Shown in pieces: positions 26,323-35,255 of a stretch of DNA of 64,000 nucleotides. Made by a program: the position numbers and the translations under genes. Position 1 is the stretch's first letter. Every line of letters starts with the position of its first letter. This DNA is from Bacteroides sp. (GTDB lineage: Bacteria; Bacteroidota; Bacteroidia; Bacteroidales; Bacteroidaceae). The DNA lies in the NCBI RefSeq assembly GCF_030151085.1, contig NZ_JASLER010000091.1, positions 41,105 through 105,104 on the forward strand, read 5' to 3'. The notes under the pieces were generated by a model. The model ran no database searches. It was not told the origin of the DNA and was given only the letters and a program-made list of their open reading frames with translations.

Positions 26323-29300
26323 TTAAAATTTCAATTCAATGCCAAACAAGAACGTACGCGGGTTGGGATAAGCCACATTGTCGATACCGGTATTGATGGA
26401 ACTGCCTTCGCTATCGGTAGTACCGTCAACCATCGGACGTTCGGGGTCCATGCCGGAGTAACCGGTAATGGTGAAAGGATTCTGTGCGGAGAACGACAAG
26501 CGCAGATCCGCTCCTCCCATCAACTTCTTAGGAAGCGTGTAGCCCACCTGCAACAGCTTGCAACGCAGATACGAACCGTCTTCCACGAAGAAGCTGGAAA
26601 CGCGGGTGTAGTTCAGGTTCAGGTCGTTGTAGGACAAACGGGGAATGTCCGTGCTGGTGCCTTCACCGTGCCAAGCCTTGTTCAAAGTACCTGCCCATAC
26701 GTTCTGTCCGCTGACGCCGGAATACAAACCTTTGGTGGTATTGTAGATGTCGTTGCCGAGGGTACCGTAGAAGTTGGCTTTGAAATCGAAGTTCTTATAG
26801 TTGAAGCCCAGGTTCAAACCCATCATCAAGTCCGGATAAGGATTACCGATGAAGGTCTTGTCTTTCTCGTCCAGCGTACCGTCATGGTTCAAGTCCTTGA
26901 AGCGGAGGTCACCGGGTTGCGCCTTGTCCTGCACCAGCTTGCCGTTTTCATTGGTATGAGCATACACTTCTTCCCAGTTCTGGAAGATGCCGTCGACCAC
27001 GTAACCGTAGAAGCGGGAGATTTCGCCACCGTCTTCGTTGCGGATAATCTGGTCACCGTTGAATCCGCCTACCGAGATAGGTCCGTCACCTGAGAACTTC
27101 ACAGCCTTGTTCTTCACAGCAGAAAGGTTCACACCTATGTTATAACCGAAGTCAGCCACCTTGTCATTCCAGTTCAGGCTCAATTCCCAACCGGAGGCCT
27201 TCATGCTGCCGATGTTCATCCATACAGTGCTGTTCCAACTCGGATAACCGATAGCAAGGATGTTCTGCTTCTTATAAAGCATGTCGGTAGATTTCTTTTG
27301 GAAATACTCTGCCGTCACGTTCAGGCGAGAGTTGAGGAAGGACATGTCCAAACCTACGTTCCAGTCTTCCACCGTTTCCCACTTCAGGTTATTGTTTCCT
27401 ACACCCGATACCATCGTACCGGTAACACGTCCGGGAGTTGCACCGAACACGTAGTCCGATTGTCCCAATAAAGTCAGTGTGGCATTGTTGTCGATATTCT
27501 GATTACCTACACGTCCCCAACCTCCACGCAACTTCAAGTCATTGAAGATATTCTGGTCTTTCATAAATTCCTCGCTGATGATGCGCCATGAAGCGGATAC
27601 AGAGGGGAAGAGCGCGTATTTGTTGCCTTTCGGGAACTTGGAAGAACCATCGGAACGCAGGGAAGCGGTCAAGTAGTAACGGTTGTCGTAATTGTACATC
27701 ACACGTCCCAAGAAGGAAACCATGGAATTGTAAGTAGTCGCACCATTGGCTTTCTGGTTCTGAGTACCGGCATCTACTTCCTGCATGGCACCCATGTTAT
27801 TGGGAATATCTTCACGTGAAGCCTTTGTATCATACCAAGCATTGCGTTCGGCCGTGAAACCGACCATCACGTTCAAGTTATGCTTCTCGGCAAACGTGTC
27901 CATGTAAGTGGCCGTATTGGTCCAGTTCCAGTCAAGCCACTCTTGCGAGCGACGTTCAGCTTTGCTCAGTGTAGATTGCTCCAAAGCGTCTATCTTGAAC
28001 TCCGGTGTAAAGCTGTCCGAACGGCGGTAGTGCGCATTGGCGGAGAACTGCGTACGTAAGGTCAGCTTCGAGATGGGATTCACCTGCAAATAAGTATTGA
28101 TAAGCGTACCCAATTCTCTGGAATTGGCATTCTGACGAGCCAGAGAACCTGCAGGATTCCACGTCTGGTTGTTGTAAGAACGCTGATAGTTGTTATACTC
28201 ATTGTCCACCCATTCGCTCTCCTGTCTATATACGGGAGACGTAGGGTCCATAGACATAGCCGAAGAGAACAAGTTGGGCGTATCGTCCCATGATTCCATA
28301 CGCGGAGCGATGTCCACACCCATCTTCACATACTTGTTGAACGTGTATTCTGTATTGAGGCGGACGTTGATCTTGTCCCAATAACCTACATCATACTGAG
28401 AGTTGTTGCGGAAATAACCTACACTGAAGTTATAGACCAGCTTGTCCGTACCACCTGAAACACCCAGTGAATAGTTCTGTACCAAAGCAGTTTTGTTGAC
28501 CACTTCGTTCCACCAGTCTGTACCGCCGGGGTTGGTAGTAGCGCCCGTATCATTCCAGATGGAAGTACCGCCATCATTGGTATAACGAGTGTTGAACACT
28601 TCCTTGTATTCTGCGGCATTCGCCATCTTGGGCTTGGCCAATGTCTGGAAGCCGGCCGAAGCACTGAAACTGATGTTTGTCTTTCCGGCAACGCCCTTCT
28701 TGGTAGTAATCAAGATGACACCATTGGAACCGCGTGTACCGTAGATGGCAGCGGCAGAGGCATCTTTCAACACTTCCATAGAAGCAATGTCGTTACTGTT
28801 CAGGAAGTTGATGTTAGTACCCACCGGCATACCGTCCACTACATAGAGGGGGTCGGTTCCGTTGGTAGTCGTTACACCACGAATCAACACCTTCGGAGTA
28901 GCACCCGGACCACCACCGCTGGTCACCTGTACACCACTTACCTTACCTTGCAAGGCATCCATGGCATTACCGGTCACGGCTTCCGTGATCTTTTCACCTT
29001 TTACGGTGGCAATGGAGCTGGTCAAGTCGCTCTTCTTTACGGTACCGTAACCGATAACGACTACTTCATCCAGCACTTCGGCATCTTCCTTCAACACTAC
29101 ATTGATGACGGTTCTACCTCCAACCGCTATCTCCTGTGTCTCATAGCCGATGCTCGAAAACACCAGTACAGCATCCTTTGCCACATTCGTCAATGAATAG
29201 TCACCGTCAATGCCCGTTATCGTACCGGCTCCGGTTCCTTTCACCTGAATCGTGGTTCCAATCAGCGGCTCCTTGTCGGTAGCCGAAATCACTACACCCT

Positions 29301-29370
29301 TCACGGTGGTCTGCGCATAGCTGCATAGGCTCATCAGCGCAAGACATAATAATAATATCTGCTTTTTCAT
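26323..29370 (-). CDS. SusC/RagA-family TonB-dependent outer-membrane transporter
   Basis: A 1015-aa TonB-dependent importer for oligosaccharides. In order: signal peptide ending S-Y-A-Q, a carboxypeptidase-regulatory-like domain (about 22-105), the SusC plug signature V-V-V-I-G-Y-G-T-V-K-K-S-D-L-T near residue 105, D-G-M-P-V and A-A-I-Y-G-T-R-G-S-N-G-V-I-L-I-T-T-K-K-G in the plug, then a long 22-strand-type barrel ending G-I-E-L-K-F with the terminal Phe needed for assembly. No N-terminal STN signalling domain is present, in line with control by an HTCS rather than an ECF sigma/anti-sigma pair. Confidence 0.96.
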   Translation of the reverse strand: MKKQILLLCLALMSLCSYAQTTVKGVVISATDKEPLIGTTIQVKGTGAGTITGIDGDYSLTNVAKDAVLVFSSIGYETQEIAVGGRTVINVVLKEDAEVLDEVVVIGYGTVKKSDLTSSIATVKGEKITEAVTGNAMDALQGKVSGVQVTSGGGPGATPKVLIRGVTTTNGTDPLYVVDGMPVGTNINFLNSNDIASMEVLKDASAAAIYGTRGSNGVILITTKKGVAGKTNISFSASAGFQTLAKPKMANAAEYKEVFNTRYTNDGGTSIWNDTGATTNPGGTDWWNEVVNKTALVQNYSLGVSGGTDKLVYNFSVGYFRNNSQYDVGYWDKINVRLNTEYTFNKYVKMGVDIAPRMESWDDTPNLFSSAMSMDPTSPVYRQESEWVDNEYNNYQRSYNNQTWNPAGSLARQNANSRELGTLINTYLQVNPISKLTLRTQFSANAHYRRSDSFTPEFKIDALEQSTLSKAERRSQEWLDWNWTNTATYMDTFAEKHNLNVMVGFTAERNAWYDTKASREDIPNNMGAMQEVDAGTQNQKANGATTYNSMVSFLGRVMYNYDNRYYLTASLRSDGSSKFPKGNKYALFPSVSASWRIISEEFMKDQNIFNDLKLRGGWGRVGNQNIDNNATLTLLGQSDYVFGATPGRVTGTMVSGVGNNNLKWETVEDWNVGLDMSFLNSRLNVTAEYFQKKSTDMLYKKQNILAIGYPSWNSTVWMNIGSMKASGWELSLNWNDKVADFGYNIGVNLSAVKNKAVKFSGDGPISVGGFNGDQIIRNEDGGEISRFYGYVVDGIFQNWEEVYAHTNENGKLVQDKAQPGDLRFKDLNHDGTLDEKDKTFIGNPYPDLMMGLNLGFNYKNFDFKANFYGTLGNDIYNTTKGLYSGVSGQNVWAGTLNKAWHGEGTSTDIPRLSYNDLNLNYTRVSSFFVEDGSYLRCKLLQVGYTLPKKLMGGADLRLSFSAQNPFTITGYSGMDPERPMVDGTTDSEGSSINTGIDNVAYPNPRTFLFGIELKF

Positions 29371-29392
29371 ATTTTCAATCTAATGTTACTTA

Positions 29393-30901
29393 TTAATTAG
29401 CGGGCACCAATTTAGCTCTACCAAGATGAGAGTCAAAATAGAATCTGTAGGAACCCGAAGTCGTCACCACTGGCTTAGACCATACATCTTGTGTATTTGT
29501 AGGTCCGGTGTAATCGGCGTTTTTAGTAGCACTTCCGGTGTAATAGCCGAAAACATCTAAATCCGTACTACTGGTACTGCACCATCTTACATAATTCCAC
29601 CACTCACTTTTGTGATAATTATGAATAATGAAGTTCATGGCCTCACCGGCAGTCAATTCCAACGGATCTTCCGAATAGAACAAGTGAGGATTGGTTGCAT
29701 CTTGCACGAAGGACTTCACACCAGTAGGATTATTGCTTGTAAGCCCGAAAGTGAAGTCTATGTATTCAGTGCCATTCCCCCACAAGTCAAAGCAAGACGT
29801 TCCATAGATCAGATCTGTTCCCCAGGGATCTTGCGCATCTTTTGTTGAATAAGTACTTACTTCATAAGTCTTCTGCAAGATATTAAAGACAATCTTATAA
29901 TAGGTATCGGATTGCGTCAGAACAAGAGGTTTCATATTCGATTTGTCATCAGTCAACTTCGCATCATCGCTGGCATCGATACCATAACATACAGGCGAGA
30001 AGCTGTTCTTCTGAGGTAAGAAGTAGATTTCAGTATTGGCCTTTTCACAATAGTAATAAGCCGTATATTCGAACTGACCTACATGATTTACACACATCGG
30101 CACTCCGAACACATCACTGTTCAATGCTGCATCCGTAGCCACATCAGCCAAATACATTTTATCAAAGTCCTGTACATCCGTAACCGAAATGACTGCCTTA
30201 CGAGTGACAATATTACCAATCGTATCAGCCATAGCCAATGTCAAAGCATAATCTTTCTTTTCGAAGGGGAACAAGATTTCTTCTGAATAATCATAAGCAG
30301 CCTTCTGCTTTAAATCCACCTTTTTAGGAGAGTAACCATCAATACCGTCAATGGTAATATCCAAGTAATCCAATGCCCGGTCATCCGTCATTCCTACATT
30401 CAAAGAAAGTATGGATTTCTCACCTTGGCGCAACAACACAGTCAGCATTCCGCCTTCTTCAGGCGCATTTTTAAAGACGGGGACTTCAAAATCTCCATCC
30501 ATTGTCACTAAAACATCTTGTGAAATTTCTCGTCCGCCTACATCCGTAATCGTAAGCTTCACTGTAAAGCGTTCACCAATCTCGTTACTCTTGAAGTCAT
30601 AATAATAACTCAGATTATACTCTGTTTTCGGAGCACCATAGATTTCAATCAAATCAATAGTCTTGTTTAAAGAAAGGTCAGCGCATTGCAAACGAATGGA
30701 AGCGATACCATCAGCATCAGCCAATTTACCTTCAATTGTAAACCGATGTCCCGCAGCGGACTGGATGTGATCTGTCACCAACGTCATTGTCGGACTTTGT
30801 CCGTCCACATCGGGGTAGCCATCATCGTTGCTACACCCCGTAGTACATAAAGCCAGCGATAGAAATGCCCATAACGTGGCACTCAGAAAATGCTTCTTCA
30901 T
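29393..30901 (-). CDS. SusE-like surface glycan-binding lipoprotein, first in operon
   Basis: A 502-aa lipoprotein starting at 30901; the signal peptide ends C-T-T-G-C with C23 lipidated and then S-N-D-D-G. Ig-like beta domains follow (about 40-130, 145-230), then a region with repeated aromatic motifs (D-L-W-G-N-G-T-E-Y-I-D-F-T-F and E-W-W-N-Y-V-R-W) that resemble the carbohydrate-binding ends of SusE/SusF-like proteins. It contains no hydrolase motif. It sits 22 nt upstream of susC, an unusual order because such proteins usually follow susD. An in-frame extension upstream is not likely to be used. A TATGTTTG -7 box (30967-30974, minus strand) may serve the whole operon. Confidence 0.8.
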   Translation of the reverse strand: MKKHFLSATLWAFLSLALCTTGCSNDDGYPDVDGQSPTMTLVTDHIQSAAGHRFTIEGKLADADGIASIRLQCADLSLNKTIDLIEIYGAPKTEYNLSYYYDFKSNEIGERFTVKLTITDVGGREISQDVLVTMDGDFEVPVFKNAPEEGGMLTVLLRQGEKSILSLNVGMTDDRALDYLDITIDGIDGYSPKKVDLKQKAAYDYSEEILFPFEKKDYALTLAMADTIGNIVTRKAVISVTDVQDFDKMYLADVATDAALNSDVFGVPMCVNHVGQFEYTAYYYCEKANTEIYFLPQKNSFSPVCYGIDASDDAKLTDDKSNMKPLVLTQSDTYYKIVFNILQKTYEVSTYSTKDAQDPWGTDLIYGTSCFDLWGNGTEYIDFTFGLTSNNPTGVKSFVQDATNPHLFYSEDPLELTAGEAMNFIIHNYHKSEWWNYVRWCSTSSTDLDVFGYYTGSATKNADYTGPTNTQDVWSKPVVTTSGSYRFYFDSHLGRAKLVPAN

Positions 30902-30997
30902 ACATATTATTTTTAAAGTTAAACAAATAAGTTCATTTTGCCGCCAATTCGCATCAATCGGCGATGCAAACATATACCATTTTTCAATGCGATAGCT

Positions 30998-31048
30998 ATA
31001 TAAATCATGCAGAGAATGGATACAAATCCATCAATGCACGATTTATAT
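30998..31048. promoter_or_regulatory. Nested inverted repeat between the sus operon and its HTCS
   Basis: Outer arms ATATAAATCATGCA (30998-31011) and TGCACGATTTATAT (31035-31048) pair with one mismatch. Inside is a second palindrome ATGGAT-acaa-ATCCAT (31016-31031). The element lies upstream of both divergent genes, about 100 nt from the SusE-like start and 55 nt from the HTCS start, a fitting position for the HTCS AraC domain or another dimeric regulator. Confidence 0.55.
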
Positions 31049-31103
31049 ATATCACTTAAAGGTTTTATTTGTACATTTGACTCGTTGAAAGAAAAACCAC
31101 GTC

Positions 31104-34100
31104 ATGAAACAGACACTACTCTCTATCATTCTATGTTTCCTCCCTTTTACATTACCGGCACAGTTGTATACTATCAATCAGTTAGGTATCAAAGAAGGGT
31201 TATCCAACAACCATGTCGTAAGTATAGCTCAGGATAAAAAGGGTTTCTTATGGTTCGCCACAGAAGAGGGACTCAATAAATTTGATGGCATACGCTTTAT
31301 ACCCTATTATAAAGAAGAGTCCACCACCCGACAAAGCATCACCGGCAATGAATTGAATTGCCTGCTGGACGATCCCGTCGACTCCATCTTATGGATAGGC
31401 ACCCAACGAGCAGGAGTGAATGCATACAATTATGTCAATGATACTTTCACCACCTATAAACATGATGAGAAAAACCCATCCAGCCTGATTACCGATGATA
31501 TAACCAAGATTGTTGCCGCAACCGATGGTAACTTGTGGATCTGTACCTATTGGGAAGGCATTGATTATTTCGATAAGCAAACCGGCAAATTCACCCATTA
31601 TAACACCAATACCGTATCCGGATTAGCCAGTAATCATATCTGGTCTGTTACCGATGGAGGAAACGGACTTCTCTACGTGGGACATGTACACAACGGATTT
31701 AGTGTATTGTCCATCAAAGATAAAAAAGCAAAAAGCTTCTCTCATAACCCTCAAGACCCGAATAGCCTTCCCGGCAATGAAGTAACTTGCGTCTACAAAG
31801 ACAAGAACAGCAATATATGGGTAGGAACCGATAAAGGTCTGGCTCTCTTCAACCCTGAAGCCGAGAATTTCATCCTTTTCAACGATAAGATGAATAATAT
31901 TTCGCACCGCATATACGATATCCGCCAACTGAACGACAATAAACTTTGGATAGCTATGGAGTTCGGTGGAATAGCCATTCTCGATCTATCGCAACACCTC
32001 TTCCACTCCGCCGACCAGATTCATTTTTCTTTCATAAAAGAAGGAGATGATGAATATGGACTATCCAATTCGAGCGTACGCTGCTTGTTACAAGATTCGT
32101 TCAATAATGTATGGGCAGGATCATGGGGAGGAGGCATCAACTTTATAAGACGAGAAGCCCTGCTTTTCAATACATACAATTATACCCCTTTCCCATCGAC
32201 TGGAAACAGCCTGACCACCAAGATCGCCTCCGGTATCTGCATTGACAAGTCGGGTGACCTCTGGATAGGTACTGACGGAGGAGGCATCAATGTATTCAGC
32301 AAAGGAAAGCGTATAGCAGTCTATAACAGCGAAAACGGAAAACTAAACAGTAATACGGTGCAAGCCGCACTTTGTGATTCGAAAGGCAATCTATGGTTCG
32401 GACTCTTTTACGGAGGAATCATTCATTGCAATCCGCATACCAGAACTTTCCAACAAGTTTTTCCCCAAGACCAAGCTCACTCAGACGTGCGATCTTTCTT
32501 TGAAGATAAAGAAGGGAACATTTGGGTAGGTACCAGTGAAGGGATCTTCATTATCGACTCGGAAAAGAAAACAATCAAGGAGCACTACAACCGCGAAAAC
32601 AATTTGGTAAGGTGCATACTGAAAGATACCAAAGGGCAGATTTGGGTAGGCTTTTTTGGTGGAGGATTGGGATTGTATGATGCCAAACTAAAAGACATCA
32701 AGCTATTCAATGTTCAAAACAAATTTCCTTCAAATACCATCAACGCCATCTACGAAGACAGCCGGAAACGCTTGTGGGTAGCTACCGGTGAAGGACTGGT
32801 ATGTTTTCCGTCTCTTACCGACCAAGCATACAAAGTATATCAACGGGAAAGCGGACTTGCCAATATACATATACATGCCATTGGCGAAGACAAAGCCGGC
32901 AATATCTGGGTGAGCACGAACAAGGGCATTAGCTGCTTCGTTCAAAGTAAACAAACTTTCTACAATTACGACCATCACGACCACCTTCCTATGAGTAGTT
33001 TCAGCCGTGGATGTGTAGCATACGGACAAGACGGGAACTTCTACTTCGGCTCTATCAATGGATTGTGTTACTTCAATCCCGAACAGGTGTTGCAAGAGCG
33101 TAAATCGCCTCCTGCATTTATCACCAACATCGAGATAGCCGACCCAATTAACAATCCCAATAACAGCCAGAATATCATAACACTGAAAGGCCAGGACAAC
33201 GTAGAATTGAACTACAAACAAAACAGTTTCAGTGTCACCTTCAACATACAAAACTATGCGCTGGTCAATCAAGTGGAATACGCCTATATGCTGAAAGGAC
33301 TTGAAGACGTGTGGTACACACTCCCCGATCCCAATAAAGTGACTTTCCGTAATCTTCCTCCCGGAAAATATCAATTACAGGTAAAGACACGCATGCGCAA
33401 TCAGAAATGGTCGGATGAAGTCACTTCTTTGAATATTCACATCACCCCTCCCCTTTGGCTCACTTGGTGGGCGAAGACCTTCTATGTACTATCCTCGCTT
33501 GCCCTTCTATTCTATATACTTTACGTTTATAAAAAAAGACTGTCTGTAGAAACCTTGTACAAACTGGAAAAACAAAGCCACGAACAGGAACAGGAGTTGA
33601 ACAACGAACGTTTGCGTTTCTATACCAACATCACGCACGAGCTTCGCACACCGCTTACGCTGATATTAGGTCCACTGGAAGATATACAGAAAGAAAATGC
33701 ATTATCTACCAAAGATGCACAGAAGATCTCCGTCATACACCAAAGTGCTATCCGCCTGCTGAATCTGATTAACCAAATCCTGGAATTCAGAAAGACCGAA
33801 ACGCAGAATAAGAAACTTTGTGTAAGCAGGGATAATCTGGCAACACTCATCCACGAGATTGGTCTGAAATACAAGGAACTGAATCGCAAGGCAGAAGTCG
33901 ATATCCGATTGGAAATAGAAGACGAGCATATACTAATGTACTTCGACAAAGAAGTCATTCAGATTGTACTGGACAATCTGATATCCAACGCCTTGAAGTA
34001 CACCGAAAAAGGGAATATCACCGTTGGCCTCAGCAAAGCGCAACGTGCCGAAGTGAACTATATAGATATCCGGATCAGCGATACTGGTCACGGCATCAGA

Positions 34101-35165
34101 CCGGAAGCATTGCCTCATATCTTCGACCGCTATTATCAGGAAGGGGGCAAACATCAGGCATCGGGTACGGGCATCGGTTTGTCATTAGTGAAAAACCTGG
34201 TTACCTTGCACGAAGGGGAAATTAGCGTAGAAAGCGTACTCAACTCAGGTAGTACCTTCTGCATCAGTCTGCTTGCCGATAATACATACCCCAATGCGCT
34301 GCATGCCGATTCGCAGGAACAAGACCAAGAAAATGAACCGGAAACGATAGTTCTTCAGGAAACCGAAATGCCCGATAATGATAAGCCTATCTTACTGGTT
34401 GTAGAAGACAATCCGGATATATGCGACTACATAGCTGAATCTTTCTCGGACAGTTTTGAAGTAAAAACAGCCTCCAACGGCAAATTGGGTAAAGAAAGTG
34501 CTCTGAAAGAGATACCGGACATCATCGTCAGCGACATTATGATGCCTGTTATGGATGGCAACGAAATGTGCCGTGAGTTGAAAGGTGATGTACGTACCAG
34601 CCATATCCCCATCATTTTGCTGACTGCCAAAGACTCGTTGAAGGACAAAGAAGAAGGGTATCAGGTAGGTGCCGATTCTTACTTGACCAAGCCGTTCAGC
34701 GCCAGCCTGCTGCGTAGCCGTATAGAAAACCTATTGCAATCGAGACGCAAATTGGCGAAGCATTTTAGTACAAATACGGCTATCAATGATAAGTCGGCAA
34801 TCATAACAGAATCGCTCACTAAGTTGGATAATGAATTTATCCGGAAAATCAATCAATTAATTGAAGAACGACTCTCTTCGGATAAGATTGACATCAGCTA
34901 TCTGTCGGACAAGATGTGTATGAGCAGCTCTACCCTTTATCGTAAAATGAAAGCTTTAACTGGATTATCAACCAACGAATATGTCCGAAAGGTAAGGATG
35001 AAATATGCAGAACAATTCCTGCTGGAAGGGAAATATAACATCTCGGAGATAGCATTTAAAGTAGGTATCAATAATCTTTTCTACTTCCGGCAATGCTTCA
35101 AAGAGGAATTCGGAGCAATTCCATCCGAATATATAAAGCAATTAAAAGGAGATTCAACCAAATAA
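31104..35165 (+). CDS. Hybrid two-component system regulator (HTCS)
   Basis: A 1353-aa one-protein sensor-regulator of polysaccharide use. Order: signal peptide (ending P-A-Q), two seven-bladed-propeller sets of Reg_prop repeats (recurring G-N-I-W-V-G-T motifs, about 25-700), a Y_Y_Y domain, one membrane segment (about 793-812), HisKA with phospho-acceptor H845 in N-I-T-H-E-L-R-T-P, HATPase (D-N-L-I-S-N-A-L-K-Y, D-T-G-H-G-I), a receiver domain with D1144 in I-V-S-D-I-M-M-P, and a C-terminal AraC-type HTH. The periplasmic propeller should bind an oligosaccharide from the target glycan and activate the divergent operon. Confidence 0.96.
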   Translation: MKQTLLSIILCFLPFTLPAQLYTINQLGIKEGLSNNHVVSIAQDKKGFLWFATEEGLNKFDGIRFIPYYKEESTTRQSITGNELNCLLDDPVDSILWIGTQRAGVNAYNYVNDTFTTYKHDEKNPSSLITDDITKIVAATDGNLWICTYWEGIDYFDKQTGKFTHYNTNTVSGLASNHIWSVTDGGNGLLYVGHVHNGFSVLSIKDKKAKSFSHNPQDPNSLPGNEVTCVYKDKNSNIWVGTDKGLALFNPEAENFILFNDKMNNISHRIYDIRQLNDNKLWIAMEFGGIAILDLSQHLFHSADQIHFSFIKEGDDEYGLSNSSVRCLLQDSFNNVWAGSWGGGINFIRREALLFNTYNYTPFPSTGNSLTTKIASGICIDKSGDLWIGTDGGGINVFSKGKRIAVYNSENGKLNSNTVQAALCDSKGNLWFGLFYGGIIHCNPHTRTFQQVFPQDQAHSDVRSFFEDKEGNIWVGTSEGIFIIDSEKKTIKEHYNRENNLVRCILKDTKGQIWVGFFGGGLGLYDAKLKDIKLFNVQNKFPSNTINAIYEDSRKRLWVATGEGLVCFPSLTDQAYKVYQRESGLANIHIHAIGEDKAGNIWVSTNKGISCFVQSKQTFYNYDHHDHLPMSSFSRGCVAYGQDGNFYFGSINGLCYFNPEQVLQERKSPPAFITNIEIADPINNPNNSQNIITLKGQDNVELNYKQNSFSVTFNIQNYALVNQVEYAYMLKGLEDVWYTLPDPNKVTFRNLPPGKYQLQVKTRMRNQKWSDEVTSLNIHITPPLWLTWWAKTFYVLSSLALLFYILYVYKKRLSVETLYKLEKQSHEQEQELNNERLRFYTNITHELRTPLTLILGPLEDIQKENALSTKDAQKISVIHQSAIRLLNLINQILEFRKTETQNKKLCVSRDNLATLIHEIGLKYKELNRKAEVDIRLEIEDEHILMYFDKEVIQIVLDNLISNALKYTEKGNITVGLSKAQRAEVNYIDIRISDTGHGIRPEALPHIFDRYYQEGGKHQASGTGIGLSLVKNLVTLHEGEISVESVLNSGSTFCISLLADNTYPNALHADSQEQDQENEPETIVLQETEMPDNDKPILLVVEDNPDICDYIAESFSDSFEVKTASNGKLGKESALKEIPDIIVSDIMMPVMDGNEMCRELKGDVRTSHIPIILLTAKDSLKDKEEGYQVGADSYLTKPFSASLLRSRIENLLQSRRKLAKHFSTNTAINDKSAIITESLTKLDNEFIRKINQLIEERLSSDKIDISYLSDKMCMSSSTLYRKMKALTGLSTNEYVRKVRMKYAEQFLLEGKYNISEIAFKVGINNLFYFRQCFKEEFGAIPSEYIKQLKGDSTK

Positions 35166-35170
35166 AGTTT

Positions 35171-35255
35171 CGATTATAATCGGGAAAGTACAGAAAAATA
35201 GCTAAAGCTTCGATTATAATCGGAACTTTAGCTATTTTTGTAGAAAACTTCGATT
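35171..35255. promoter_or_regulatory. Phased CGATTATAATCG sites and 46-bp palindrome before the ATPase gene
   Basis: CGATTATAATCG occurs at 35171-35182 and 35211-35222, and its left half CGATTAT at 35251 runs into the ATG of the next gene. The starts are exactly 40 bp apart. The central site is the middle of a 46-bp near-perfect palindrome (35194-35239) with arms AAAAATAGCTAAAG and CTTTAGCTATTTTT. The right end includes TATTTTTG, a -7 box, and a T-tract, so the element may be terminator for the HTCS, promoter and operator at once. Confidence 0.7.

Noticed and set aside
31007..31237. Short plus-strand frame across the HTCS start
   Set aside because: It overlaps the HTCS signal peptide in another frame and runs through the palindromic regulatory region; no family match.
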